64,000 nucleotides of DNA from Magnolia sinica (GCF_029962835.1 NC_080585.1:57833443-57897442); one strand, 5' to 3'. Positions 1-12,537 are shown, counted from the first letter of the stretch. Numbers and translations are program-made. The notes: generated from the sequence alone by a model not told the origin.

Positions 1-182
1 GTGAAGTGAGTAGGTAATGAAAAGTAACATGTAGTTGATGACACATCTGATACCCATAAATTCGACTGTTTAGCTCAAAATACTTCTTCACCATAGATGG
101 AGTTTCTAGTAATTTACAGCTGCCCGTGTATCTTCTATGATACTCTGCTGAAGTACCAAAGAATTTCTCAACACCTTGAAAC

Positions 183-297
183 TAGGGCTGTCAACGGCCG
201 GGCTAGGGTTCTTCTTGGCCCGGATTGTTCTGGGGCCAGGCTGGTCTATTCAAAATTATGATTTTGCAAACCCGAGCCCGGCCCATTGACACCCCTA
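183..297. mobile_element. hAT-like MITE
   Basis: A short non-autonomous element of about 115 bp. The left end TAGGGCTGTCAACGG and the right end CCATTGACACCCCTA form imperfect terminal inverted repeats that continue inward into CCGGGC on both sides. The flanking 8-mers CTTGAAAC (175-182) and CATAAAAC (298-305) agree at 6 of 8 positions, as expected for an old 8-bp hAT target duplication. No coding capacity. The superfamily is inferred from TIR type and TSD length. Confidence 0.75.
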
Positions 298-850
298 CAT
301 AAAACCTCCGAGTTCACGTGGTATGTTCCGCCTAAGTGTAGGATCATATAGATATTTTGAGGGTCTGTTCATCCCACCGAGGCCCACCTCATGAACGGAT
401 TGGATGGAAAATAAACACCATCGTGCCCCTGCACAAAGTATAACTGTGGGTATCCCCTGTCCATAGGTTAGTGTAGTGTGGCCAATCTCAGTTGTCGATC
501 TGGCTGAACTTGATGTCCAGAGAACCTAAAATCGAGAGGCCACTTGATGTCCAAAATAGATTTCACATGCACAGCAGGGTGGGCCACAGAGCTCCATCCT
601 TGCATGCTCTGTTTAGATCCAGTGTTGTAGAGGATTTGGGAGTGGATTAGGTGCCGCCCCGGCCTCACCCAAGACAGTGCAGTCATTAACGTAGGCCCAT
701 CTTGATGTATGTATTCTACATCCACACCGTCGGTCTATTTTTCCATACTATATTAGGGCATGAGTCTAAAAATGAATCAGACCCAAATCTCAAGTGGACC
801 TTAATATAGGAAACAATGGTGATTAGACACTCCACCGTTAAAAACTTACT
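298..850. other. anonymous repeat-like DNA without genes
   Basis: No gene is visible. The stretch contains GGCCCACC and GATGTATG words typical of the GGCCCA-rich repeats found elsewhere in the window, so it is probably old transposon sequence. Reading frames here (for example 468-725 minus) have no recognisable domain. Confidence 0.4.
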
Positions 851-2383
851 AGGTGTTGCCCCCAATTTGGCCAATCAAGGCCACTCTTACGATTGAGGAC
901 TTGTATCGGAAATACATGTGTGTGTATGGTGCAGGCATATCAGATTCTACTCGACTCAAAGGTATTGACCAAATTAGTCGTTACCCCTACATCGAGACGG
1001 ACAAATTGGAGGCTGAATTGGAGCTTAGAGTCCTCTCGATCACTGAACAATTTAGAAGTACGTACTGTACTCCGGTGATTTCATAAAAGGAATGGGTTAA
1101 CCCTTGTAAACAAGTTCATTTTGTCTTGTATCAACGATTACAGAATTGGCTAGTTTAAGGACTTTTTACTTTACCAGTGCTTTAACATGGTATTTCTCCA
1201 TTAAAGTAAAATATTCACGCATAACAGAATAAAGACTAGCATAAACACGATCAATTTTTATTAATATATTGTCCCTGTTATAATTGTCATGCCTCGCACT
1301 CATAATATTAAAGCAAAAAAGAAAAGAAAAAAGATAAATACCTGACGCGCCTAGCAAAACAGGCAATCGAGGTGAGTGGTCAACAGGATATAACTAAGGT
1401 ATGAACAACTGAATCAGAATTCGGATAGACGTAGGGATCTATCAACTAAAGGTTGCAGATATTTAATATACTCGTAAGATAAACGTACTGCAACGGGAGC
1501 CACTGGGCAGTAGCGAACTAAGTTAGGAAAAATAAAATAGACATGAAAGTAAAATAGACATGTAGATATATGTGTTTGGCTTGGGGCCTCAAGCTCCTCT
1601 TTAGATGTTCCTTTTATAGCTTTCTCAAGGCAGTGAAAGCCCCTCATTAGGCTTTGAGATTCTTTATGCGAGCTTTCCAGATATGCAGGCTGCCTTAGTA
1701 GATCCAGTTCTACTTAGGAAAGGAAGAGCCCTATACTCTTTAACTTCTTAGATCTTTTTTTACGTAGCTAATTCTTCGCATACATCTTCGTGGCCCACTA
1801 AAGGTCTGGCCTGGCACTTCAGGTTCCTCTGACGAGAATAATCAGGCCAGAATTTGTGAACCTCAAGAGCTTATCTCTATCAGACTTAATCATCCAACAC
1901 CTCTGAGGGCCCACCTTGTCCACTTTCAGGTGTTAGACAATCCGGATCAAACCACCTTCTTCAGTTAATCACCTTAAACGGTGATGGCTTAGAGTGTTTA
2001 AGGGATTTGACCTTTGATATTGATCTATCACCTGTATAGATCGAATCTCTTATTCTCTTAATTCTAATTATTGTGTAGAATGAAACCCAATGTAAGTTCA
2101 GTCATCCCTCTATGATCCCAGTCCGAAGCCGAGTCCAGGTTGGCTTGTATAACAACTCGACCTTTTGACATTCGGGATCTTCTAGATTGTTCTGGCTTTT
2201 CGAACGTCTCTAGGGAAATCTCCCATTTTGAAAGGACTATAGAAGGCAATTTCGCGAATGAAATTATATCCAGTGGTGAGATGTGATACACTCATAGGGG
2301 CCTAATAGGAGTATGTATCATCATAATAATGATAGAATGCGTAACACCGAAGGAAAATTGGATGTTGAAAGATTAGATATATA
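850..2383 (-). repeat. dispersed LTR-type repeat, copy A
   Basis: This segment aligns by eye with 31650-33726: shared blocks include AAAGGTATTGAC, TTCACGCATAACA, CTAGCATAAACAC, GCGGTAGCGAACTAA-like text and TTTTATAGCTTT. Read on the minus strand it carries a TATA-like CTATAAAAGG (around 1611-1620), so it is probably a degenerate LTR in minus orientation. At 1091-1103 it keeps the uninterrupted GGGTTAACCC that is split by a solo LTR in copy B. The left boundary near 850 is approximate, and the family is not identified. Confidence 0.5.
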
Positions 2384-3864
2384 TGTCCTAGAAGGGAGGT
2401 GAATAGGACTAAACCAATTTATGATAATCAATCGTGGAAAATAAATTCTAAATAACAATAGATATTGGAATCTTAATTTCAATTGAGTCATAGGACAACC
2501 TTCACCTAAAATCTTATGCAGGACAACCTTATTTCACGTTGTCCTTAAAATCAATCTTTCAAAATAATAAAAGCAGAGAGTAAAATAAACAATCACCATA
2601 ATACACAGAGAATTATAGTGGTTCGATGTTTAACACACACCTACTTCACTCCCAAAATTACTACTCCACATAATTTTAGCTTTCCACTAGTTTCAAGATT
2701 TTCACGAGATCACCTCAATAATCTCTTACAGTTCTTGTGATTTGCACAGGCTTACCACAATAAAACCTCAAGTGATTTTCACGGGCTAACCACTACACAA
2801 CCCGATGAAATTTCTGGGCAATCTCAACAAACCTAAATGATAAAAATTTAATCAAAACAAATACTTATCTTCTTTAAGACGAAACGTCAATGCGAAGATA
2901 CTGATGAAGTCGATGCTTCAATTAATGCAGCAACCTTCTTTTTTTAATGATGATGAATCAATGTATGCTCAACCAAGAAGGATTTAGGGATATATAATTT
3001 CTCAAACAATAAAATCCTAAAAGTTGCATATTCAATTCTCTAATCTCAAGTTGAATATTACTTACTCTTTAATTGTATCTAAATCTACTTGAGAAAGGGA
3101 ATTGAATAAACTATAAATAAAATAAGAACTACCACACAAATAGCTTAGAAAGTGCTAAAGTTTCTCTCTTTGTTTGAGGAAAAATTATCTCACTTTTTTG
3201 TTTATAAAACAATGAGAAAAAGTCTCTATTTATAGCCAAAAGGTTTTAGAACTTTGGTCAACCTAAGAATTGCTTTGGCTAGCCGGATTTCCACGATATT
3301 ATTCCAATGGCTATCAGATTTCACGGGATTTGATTTTATCAAAAATTTGGCTGGCCTGAGCAAGATTTAACTGGCCGAATTCTCCTGAAGTCCAAAATAA
3401 GCATTACTGAAAACTTGACCAGGGTCACCCTCGGGCTGACCCGAGCTAAGTTCGGATGGCCGAACCTAGGGTCAGGCGGGCAGAACTTGCAACTGAATTT
3501 ACATTTCAAGTTGCTGGAAACTTGACCAATGTTATGTCGAGCCAACCCAAGTTGAATTTGGCTAGCTAAACCTAGGTTCAGACTAGCTAAACATCCTCAA
3601 ATTTTCATGAAAATTTTCCACAATTTAAAGTTTTAAAAGTAATGATCAATTACTCTATCCTATGATCTTTTCTAAGGTCATTTTTACCTATAGGTTGGTA
3701 TACACTTGATCTTTTACTTGAAACCATTACGAACCTTCATTTCTTGAAATGTTGAGTCGCGCTCTTGAAGTATCATAGAGAACTAAAATGTGTTGAAGAT
3801 ACATACCGTATTTGGTCTATGAAATTTGACAACTACATGGGTTCTTAGAATGCTAGCACTTACA
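2384..3864 (-). mobile_element. SIRE-like Copia LTR (3' LTR, minus strand)
   Basis: On the minus strand it starts TGTAAGTGCTAGC (at 3864) and ends CCTTCTAGGACA (at 2384), the TG...CA form and the CTCTAGGACA-like end typical of SIRE/Maximus-type Copia LTRs. Directly beyond 3864 the minus strand reads GACAAATGGGGAGAT, a polypurine tract, so this is the 3' LTR. Length is 1481 bp. The five bases before 2384 are ATATA. The 5' LTR of the same element is not identified in the window. Confidence 0.7.
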
Positions 3865-4620
3865 ATCTCCCCATTTGTCAATTTCGCGGCAAAACATTAC
3901 ATGCACATCACATTATGAATAATTACAATAAATACATGGACTCAACAATCAGAATCAAAATACGGCTTCGGATCAAATCTTGGAGATTAAATCTGTTATA
4001 TGCTCCACCTTAGAAATATACTCAAGAATATGCAAGAAAATCTTGTTTTCATACAAATATGAGATGTTTCAGATAAACATAAGATTTTCCATCATAAGAC
4101 TTATCTCTCCCTCTTTTTGTCACAAGTTGACAAAGGAAGATACCAATTTCAAAGAAATATATAGAAGCAATAAAAAAAAATTAACTACATTAAAGAGTAT
4201 CAAATAACTAAGAAATATCAAATTAACACTTGAAAGTCAACATGTTATAAAGTCTCAAAGTATCAAGTATATCCAAGTCAGAAATAAAAGTTATTACAAA
4301 CCATTTTGATAAAATTCATTCTGATTCTAAAGAAGATGGAACCGGCATATCAGGATCAATGGTTTTTAAGCTCCTGCTTAATCGATGAAAGTACTTTTTC
4401 ATGTACTTCATATTCAGCTTTTGATTTTTTGATAGAGCTTCCTGAGATACATGCAATGCATCCATCATCTGCTCTAACGAAGATAAACGCTCATCAAAAT
4501 TAAATGGATGATAATCTGAGTAATCTTCATCTTAATTTTTTATTTTTTTTTAAAAAAACCCAAAATAAAGAAGTTAAAAGAAAAGGACAAGAAAAAAATG
4601 TTAACTTTAAAAAGATGGAG
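3865..4620 (-). mobile_element. internal 3' remnant of the SIRE-like element
   Basis: It begins with the minus-strand polypurine tract (3865-3880) and continues with sequence typical of the region between pol and the 3' LTR in SIRE-type elements. The only coding remnant seen is the coiled-coil reading frame listed separately. The rest is AT-rich, including long A and T runs near 4532-4560. The element is truncated: no RT, integrase or gag is seen before the plus-strand LTR fragment begins. Confidence 0.5.
4316..4503 (-). pseudogene. C-terminal coiled-coil fragment of a SIRE-like 3' ORF
   Basis: On the minus strand an open frame of about 62 codons runs into a TGA at 4316-4318. It is heptad-like: FDERLSSLEQMMDAL, then SKNQKLNMKYMKKYF, ending in a Pro/Ser-rich tail. 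Its position just upstream of the polypurine tract and 3' LTR matches the extra ORF downstream of pol in SIRE-type Copia elements, often predicted as coiled coil. No start codon or upstream part is seen, so it is a fragment. The function of that ORF is not known to me. Confidence 0.45.
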
Positions 4621-4793
4621 AATGAGAAAAGCATGATAAAGAAGGCTAGAAGAGGTGCGAAACTGTTGTGCAAAAGATAGCCCAAAACAGTAGTTTTCAA
4701 TGAGACTTCAATGACATCGAAGGCTTGATGTTCGATGACATCAAAGACCTTCAGTGACAGTGAAAATCAAATCCAAATATGTCCAGCAAGAAA
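4621..4793 (+). mobile_element. left part of a plus-strand SIRE-like LTR
   Basis: It contains GATGACATCGAA-type imperfect palindromes and ends in TATGTCCAGCAAG plus AAA, the insertion point of the family A solo LTR at 4794. The same words resume at 17934 (GACATCGAAGGCTTGATGTTC and ATATGTCCAGCAAGAAA). The 5' boundary is not sharp. It continues at 17934-19373. Confidence 0.5.
4789..4793. repeat. target-site duplication AGAAA (left)
   Basis: AGAAA lies immediately before TGTAAGACATG and is repeated at 17934-17938 after the GCATGACA end, defining the family A solo LTR 4794-17933. Confidence 0.8.
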
Positions 4794-6769
4794 TGTAAGA
4801 CATGTACCCTAATTAACCCTTTGTATGCTTTGTTTTCAACGCCGACACATTCCTGACGAACTAGATGGATGAGTTTTAATCGTGACTCTATTTTAGTACC
4901 GCAATGCCCTGAGACTTGTACCCTGGCGACCGTGCAAGCACTACGATTCCAATACCATGTGGCACACCCCATTTCGACCCCTAGATTAGAAGTTACAATT
5001 TTGGCACATTCCGAGGTGGGCCACGCAACGCATGCGGACCTCACTTAACAAATCCCCATGTTGTCATGTTCGGGCTTGAGCCCAAAACTTGGTCTGATTC
5101 AGATCTTAGGGGGGCCGTACTACAAGGAAGTGTGGGGGTATAATCCTCTTAGACTTAAGATTTCTTAGTTTTGGGATCCCTTGGACTTGGGAATTCTTGG
5201 ATTTGGGATCTCTTGGGTCTTTAGTTATGTTTGGCATCTTGGATTCAAATCCCTAAATTAGTAGGTGTGTGAATGTTGAAACTATGGTTATATTAAATCC
5301 ATTTAAGCATATACCTTACCTGAACTGATGAAATTCCAAAACTCAGATGGGCCATCAGCATAGGATCACATCCTAGTGACTAACTAATGATCTGTAACCG
5401 TGGATTTAGGTTAGCAATGATCAGATGATGCAGATCATCCTACTAAAGTAATTATAGTAATGTCATTGATAATCTAATTATTTTGGGACATCATTGGTGG
5501 GCCATGTGCCCAAATGGATTGGTAGCCTAGTGACACACGTGTTGTACATGTGGATGTCCATCCGGGTCACTCCCAGTGGACCCTGCCTTGGTGTATGTAT
5601 TTTACCCATGCATAGGCTACATGAAGAGCTGATTCTAGTCTCAAGTGGGTCATGCCACATGGACCTTTACATTTCTAGTGAGGCCTACCGTTCGATTCTA
5701 ACTCTTTGCATATGATGTGCCAATTAAGGGCGATTGTCTCATGAATGTCTAATAAAATGTTCATCTATTTAGCCTGGTAGGAGACAATGATAACATGCTT
5801 AGTGTAATGGATATCATGCCCAATTATATGCCCATACGCATCATTTATATGTCTATTGTAGATGATGATTGTTAATAGTATATGTCGTTCAGCTTGAGAC
5901 ACTTAAGGGACTTTATATGAGACATGGTCATCCCACATGACTCGCACAATGCGCGCAGTTTTGATGCATGCCTTGGATAGTGTGATTCATACATTATGCA
6001 CTATGTATGACATGTATATCTACTCCCTATAGTCACCAGAGAGGTGGTCTCATAGCCTTGGTGTGGCTGGCGGATTGTAAGACCTGTATCCTTGTCCATA
6101 CTGTTCCGTCGACTCCCGCAATCCTTCCTAACGAATTCCGGCAACCCACGACCTATGATTGACGTTTGCGCACAACCCTAAGTCGTATCCTATAAATCCG
6201 AGTCGGTTTAATTCGAGACATGTACCATTGCGACCGCGTCGTTGCCGCGATTCCAATGTCGCGACTCGTGCACCAACCCGATACCTAGGCCAAGAGATGT
6301 GGGCCTGCGTTCAATTCGAGAAAAACGCCGCGCATTTGCAATTCCAAGAAAATCTCTACCCAATGTCACATCAAGCAATCAATCAAGGGTCAAGTACACA
6401 TCACTTCACACCTCATCCCTAAGCCACCCCAAAGTCAAAGCTACCCATCCCTTACATGTCAAGTACACATCACTCACCCATCACCCATCACTCACAATCC
6501 CTCCCTCATCTCTCTTTTCTCTCTCATTTTCTCCATTTTTCTAAAAAAAAAAACTCCAAGAAACCCAACGTCCAAAAATTTTCCATAAGAGAGGAGAGCT
6601 AGGGTGGCCCACCTTCCTACATCTCATCTCTACCATCCAAGTTTCATCTCAATCGTTGAAATTGTTCCTATGGAGCCGTATCATGCATTGGTGGAGGAAG
6701 GAAGAAGAGATCAAAGGTGGGTGCTTTTCTAGGATTAGATTTGTATCATTTTACTTGGATTTGATGATT

Positions 6770-6842
6770 GAGGGCCCACACATGGTGGGACCCATCTTGA
6801 TGTATGATTTTTATGAGGAACCCATAGTGGCGGGGTCCCTCC

Positions 6843-6911
<69 letters not shown>

Positions 6912-8690
6912 TTTCTTTCTCATGTTTTGGGGCCCACCTGATGAATGGGTTGTAGCACATTGACCAGGCCTTAGAGCTGTGTTGTTGTCCACCAGATGGT
7001 CCACTTTGCTGGACTGTTTGGATCGGTGTGGCCAGACGGCCACACAGGCCCAGATCGGACAGTAAGCACAAGTTTCAGCTTCATTCAAAACTATTGGTGG
7101 GCCACACCACGTGGCCCCACCTGATGTAGATGTTCCACCCGTGCCATCCATCGTCCAGACCCCTTGGACGGTGGAACTTGCAGTGATGTTTGCACGCCGT
7201 CCATCTGCTTTCCATCCAAGCCGTCCATCTGCCAAGCTTCATGGCAGATGCACTGACGTCAGCAACCTTTGGTTGGCCACTTGTGTAGACCCACCTCATG
7301 CACGTATGCCACATTTGGGCCGTCCATCTGTTGGACGATCAGCAGCCTACAGCTGCTGACCTAACACAGCAAGGGCTGTGGGGCCGCCATGATGTATGTA
7401 TTGTATACATACCATCCATTCTTTTTTTTTCCAATGATGTGGGACCACCCACACATGTGACATGTGTGGGGTGGGACCCTTGTTGTATGCGTTTAATCCA
7501 CACGATCATCCGTTTTGGACGGTGGGCCAGTGCTGAGGACGTCAGCAAGATCTGTAGGTCCCCACCGTGATATTTGTGTTTTATTCTGTTGCAACAACAG
7601 CCGTGGGACCCACGTGTGTGTGGACTCCACATGATGCATGCGTTTCACCCGTGTTGTCCAGGGCCACCGTGATGTATCTGTTCTATCTATGCCGTTCATC
7701 ATCTGGACGGTGGGCCATCCCACCCAGTGAGGTCATCAGATCCTGTGGACCCTAGCGTGAGGCATGTATCTTGTGTCCACACCATCCATTCCAAATGGAC
7801 GGTAGTCGCTGGACGTGCAAGCTACTGGTGTTATTTATATTATATATAATATAATATATATACATCTGGCTCTCAGGTGATATTAATATATTATATAATA
7901 TATTATATATGTGTATATCATATATGGTGAGCCCCACGTGGGAACCCACCTTACTGCATGTGGCCTATATCCTCACCGTCCATGTGCTCTAGACTGTGGG
8001 ATCTGGACGTGAGAAATCCAAACCGTCCGTCCATTTCATCTTGTGGGCCACACGTGTGGACCCCACCATGAGGTATGGGTTTTATCCAAGCCGTCCCACT
8101 GTAGGACCCCACCTTGATACATGTATCGTATTCACGCTGTTCATCTGTGCTGGGCAGTTTGGATGGTGTTGTGTTGCCCCGATGCATTTGTTCATCCACA
8201 ACGTCCAGATGATCTGGACGGTGTTGGACGTGTTTGAACGGTGATGAGGACTCCACCATGATGTATGTATCTTATGTCCACACCGTTCTTCTGCCAATCC
8301 CACCTCGATGGATGTGATTCATCCACACCGCCCGGCCATGTGATAGGGCCCACCTGTAATGTATATTTGAGGCCCACCTATAGTGTATATTTGAGGCCCA
8401 TATGAAAGGCCCAATGTGGTGCATATCAGGCCCAAAGTGATGGGGTCTGTTGTTATGTACAAGGCCCATATCGTGTGGCCTATTGTGATATGTATTAGGC
8501 CCATGCTGCATAGCCCATTTGATGTATTCGAGACCCAGATATGTCGCCCATTTGATGCATATGAGACCCATGTGTAGGGCCCACCTACTGTGTATTCGAG
8601 GCCCATGTGTTGTGGCCCATTGTGATGTATTTGAGGCCCATGGGTGAGGCCCGATGTGACGTATGTGTGGCCGTTACGTTGTGTATGAAT
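6770..8690. repeat. GGCCCA/TGGGCC-rich degenerate tandem array in LTR no. 1
   Basis: Loose units of about 50-75 bp contain GGGCCCACC, TGATGTATG, TTTTATCCA and CACCGTCCATC with GGACGGTGGG. From about 8340 they collapse to units of about 30 bp of the type AGGCCCA-N-TGTGATGTATTTG. Similar arrays occur in the centre of the LTRs at 20840-24876 (minus orientation) and 25063-29589. No coding potential. A TA-rich patch lies at 7830-7925. Confidence 0.75.
6848..6907. repeat. (CT)n microsatellite
   Basis: About 30 uninterrupted CT units, followed by CCCTCTTTCTTTC. It produces spurious Ser/Leu or Arg/Glu dipeptide reading frames on both strands. Confidence 0.95.
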
Positions 8691-8799
8691 CACTTATGTG
8701 GGCCACTCCTTGGGAGCAATGTTGGTTAGATGTCCACATTGTTGGGCAATGATGGTTGGATGTCCACGTTGTGACCTTTCCTTAGGCCTTGTTGGGCCC

Positions 8800-10275
8800 C
8801 TTCTCACCGATTCCGATTGTCGTGGCCAATTGCCGATTCCGATTGTCATGACCGATTGCCGATTTCGATTTGCCGTGACCGAATTGTCGATCCTGATTAT
8901 CGATCGATCTCGATTGTCGTGGCCGATTGTCGATTCCGATTAATGTGACCGATTTGCCTACTCTAATTATCGATTGATCCCGATTGTCATGACTAATTTG
9001 CTGATTCTGATTATCGATCGATCCCGATTGTCGTGACCGATTTGTTGATTCTGATTATCGACCAATTCCGATTTTCGTGACCGATTGCCGATTCTGATTA
9101 TCGTGACCGATTTGTCGATCCTGATTATCGATTGATCTCGATTATCATGGCCGATTGTCATTTCTGATTATCGATCAATCCCGATTGTCATGACCGATTT
9201 GCCGATTCTAATTATCGATCGATCCTGATTGTCGTGACTGATTTACTGATTCTGATTATCGATCGATTTTGATTGTCGTGACCTATTGTCAATTCCGATT
9301 GTCGTGACCGATTTGCCGATCCTGATTATCGATCGATCTCGATTGTCGTGGCCGATTGTCGATTCTGATTAACGTGACCGATTTGCTGACTCTGATTATC
9401 GATCGATCCCGATTGTCATGACCGATTTGCTAATTCTGATTATCGATCGATCCCGATTGTCGTGACCGATTTGCTGATTCTGATTATCGACCGATTTCGA
9501 TTGTTGTGATCGATTTTTTGATCCTGATTATCGATCAATCTCGATTGTAGTGGCCAATTGTCGATTCCGATTAACATGACCGACTTGCCGACTCTGATTA
9601 TCGATCGATCCCGATTGTCGTAACCGGTGTGCCGATTCTGATTATCGATCGATCCCGATTGTCGTGGCCGATTGTCGATTTTGAGTATCGTGACCGATTT
9701 GCCGACTCTGATTATTGATCGATCGCGATTGTCATGACCGATTTGTCGATTCTGATTATCGATCGATCCCGATTGTCGTGACCGATTTGCTGATTCTGAT
9801 TATCGATCGATTTCAATTGTCGTGACCGATTGCCGATTGACATGACCGATTTGCCGATTCTGATTATCGATCGATTTCGATTGACGTGACCGATTGAGGA
9901 TTGACATGACTGATTTGCTGATTCTGATTATCGATCGATCTAGATTATCGTGACCGATTTGCTGATTCTGATTATCGATCGATTTTGATTGTCGTGACCG
10001 ATTGCTGATTGACATGACCGATTTGCCGATTCTGATTATCGATCGATTTCGATTGACGTGACCGATTGCCGATTGACATGACCGATTTGCTGATTCTGAT
10101 TATCGATCGATTCAATTGTCGAGGCCGAGTATCAAGGCTGATTCTGATTGTCGAGGCTGAGTATGAAGCGATTCCGATTGTATAAGTCGATTCCAATTGT
10201 CGAGGCCGATTGTATAAGCCGATTCTGATTGTCGAGGCCGAGTATCAAGGCTGATTTCGATTGCCGAGGCCGATT
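8800..10275. repeat. 22-bp satellite array with ATCGATCGAT core
   Basis: About 1.5 kb of degenerate tandem repeats. Two half-units alternate: GATTCTGATTATCGATCGAT (plus CC) and CGATTGTCGTGACCGATTTG (plus CT), giving a composite period near 44 bp with 22-bp sub-structure. Some units lack the ATCGATCGAT half. Toward the right end (from about 10110) units change to GATTGTCGAGGCCGAGTAT. The array is confined to LTR no. 1. Long reading frames through it on the minus strand are repeat artefacts. Confidence 0.9.
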
Positions 10276-12298
10276 GTCAAGACCCATATAATGTATATGA
10301 GGCCTATGTGATGAGGCCCATTGTGATGCATTTGAGGGCCAGGTGATGGAGCCCATTGTGATGTATATTAGGCCCATGGTGTGGTATACTAAGCCCTTGT
10401 GTGAGGCCATGGGTCCACTATATGGTAGGCTCTAGGTGGGCCATTCCTTGGGGGCAATGTTGGTTAAATGTCCACATTGTCGAGGCCGATTGTTGATACT
10501 GATTATGAGTATGTGACAGCATAGCATCACGATACATGCCCATACGCATCATCTGCATGTTTGTTATGAGATGTGGTTGACCATTGCATATGTTACTGGG
10601 CATGTTATTATGAGACTCCCTGATAGGCGGAGATTGTCTCACATGAGTACACGGTATGCGCAGGATTGATGTATGGCTGGATTGTATGACTCATGCATCT
10701 TGTATTGTGTGTTGTGATTACTGTACGCCCTAGCGACATCAGGGCCGTAGCCTCCATAGGTATTTCTGGATGGTCAGATGGGACACCAAAAATCTGTTCT
10801 ACATGGGGTGCTATAGATATCCCTGGGTGAAAGTCCCTAAACCCTCTTGGTTCCAGAGGTTGCTCCAACGTCTAGACCGAGTGGATGTATGAGCGCATGA
10901 GGGCCGTATACCGTTAGGCCGCGTCTCCCACTGTATCGTGGTCGGTTGGAAGGGGGTGCGGCCTTACCTGCCCGAGAGGAGGGGGCAATGCTTGGCTGAG
11001 TCTGACCAGCTCGAAGAATGGGTCCGCTATCGACGAGCCGGGCCCGATATTGGCAGGCAGATAGTGAGGTCTCTTCCACTCACCTTATTGCGCGCGATGA
11101 GGCGGCAATATGGTTTGGAGTGTAATAGACCCCGGTGATTTTCCAAAGAGGAACCATACTGGTATGTAGACTTATTGAGCAGGAATTGCATACTCATTCA
11201 TTCACTATCCACTCGGGCTGGTGGTGCACAACTATTTGTTACGTGTACCTTCGCATGGCCAGGATTTCAGTTGGGCGCGCGACTAGCCTGAGATCAGGAG
11301 TTTATCACATTGCGTCTGACTATCCAAATTTAGGTATGAGACTGATTTGGATAGAAGTCCCTTGTGATAGACCCTGTAGCTTGCGATACTACATATTATC
11401 ATCCCGACTTCACACTCCAGCTTGGTCATTTCATTCGCATCACATATTGCATTACATCCTCAACACATAATATTTGGCTTGCTGTCTCGCATTGCATAGC
11501 TGATCCACATTGCTTCCTCAGTATATGATATTTGTCATTATATTTTTGCATCGCATATCTTGAATAAGGCTGATGGTATTTATGGGTCTATCAGTATGTT
11601 TTCGCATTATTCTGATATTGTATGATTTATGTGCCTGTCAGTATTTCCTCTTACTCTGATTTCTCTAATATTGCTTACTTGACACTTACCTTGTGCACAT
11701 ACTTTCACCACCCACTAAGCTTTCTATAAGCTTATGCACAATAGATGCGTGCAGGTGGCGTTAGGTTGCAGCAGCATTGAGCTTGGAGTGTGCAGCAGAC
11801 TTGTGGAGCTTTAATTTTTGACATATGTATTTTCCTTTCAACATTGTATTCAAATATTTATATTAGTGGATATGTGATGATGATGTTGCCTTTGTGATTT
11901 GGGTATACTTGTGGTTATGCTTAATACGAGTTAAATGTACATTTAAAAATCCTCCTTGTAGGATCCCAGGATCGGAATGTGGCGTATGGACGCTGGGTGC
12001 CGAGAATGGGGTACTACGGAGGCTGTCGGCACCGGATTCGGCGATCGGAAATTTTGTGAGCCCAGTTTTCGAGTTTGGAGCGTGACACGGATGATAGACA
12101 CTGAAAACTACTGAGGTTACAGGGCATCACATGCATCCCTAGCTGAAAGTCCCTAAACCCTGTGGCACCAGTAGAATGCTCCAATGACTAGACTGAGTAG
12201 ATTCATGAGTGCACGATGGCTAGATATCGGTAGGTCGTGTCTCCCTCTGTGTCGGGGTTGGTTAGAAGGGGCTTTGACCTTACTCGCCTTGGTGCAGA

Positions 12299-12537
12299 GG
12301 GCTATATGCTAGGTTGAGTTTGACCAGCTCGTGAAATGGGTTCGCTATCGATGGATCGGGAAGTTTTTGTGTACCACTGACAAGGCACATAGTGAGGTCT
12401 TTTGCACTCGATTGATCTTGCGCGTGATTAGCGGCAACTAATGTCGGAAGTGTACTAGACCCCGGTGATGATCCAATTGAGAATTATTCTGGCATGTGGA
12501 CTAGTGGAGGATTGACACATTATATATTTAGCATATG
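12299..12537 (+). repeat. left copy of a 240-bp duplication flanking an inserted LTR fragment
   Basis: This segment (GCTATATGCTAGGTTGAGTT through TTTAGCATATGA) is repeated with scattered differences at 17186-17428, on the other side of the unrelated LTR fragment 12538-17185. Both copies are family A LTR sequence. Confidence 0.8.

Larger units (their letters stand above)
6076..12087 (+). mobile_element. family A solo LTR no. 1 (6.0 kb)
   Basis: It starts TGTAAGACCTGTATCC and ends TTTGGAGCGTGACA. The 5-bp duplication CGGAT is perfect (6071-6075 and 12088-12092). The 5' about 350 bp (ACTGTTCCGTCGACTCCC, TGCGACCGCG) and the 3' about 1.6 kb (from TGCCCATACGCATCAT through GATCCCAGGATCGGAA to the end) are shared with the copies at 20840-24876 and 25063-29589. 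The centre contains a CT microsatellite, GGCCCA-rich minisatellite-like DNA and a 22-bp satellite, which makes this copy the longest. It has no primer site, coding region or second LTR. The Ty3 or Copia affiliation cannot be settled from the LTR alone. Confidence 0.8.

Noticed and set aside
6735..7235. A 166-codon minus-strand reading frame with a long Arg-Glu repeat
   Set aside because: It runs through the CT microsatellite and GGCCCA-rich LTR array. There is no start context or domain, and its length comes from repeat composition.
8319..8693. Minus-strand His/Gly/Pro-rich frame of 124 codons
   Set aside because: It is periodic because the DNA is a tandem GGCCCA repeat inside a solo LTR; not a gene.
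8800..10275. CRISPR-like regular repeats
   Set aside because: Units are degenerate and directly adjacent, with no unique spacers, in a plant LTR context. This is a satellite array.
6076..12087. A complete retrotransposon rather than a solo LTR
   Set aside because: There is no second LTR, primer site, polypurine tract or coding domain between the TG and CA ends, and the TSD flanks the whole unit.
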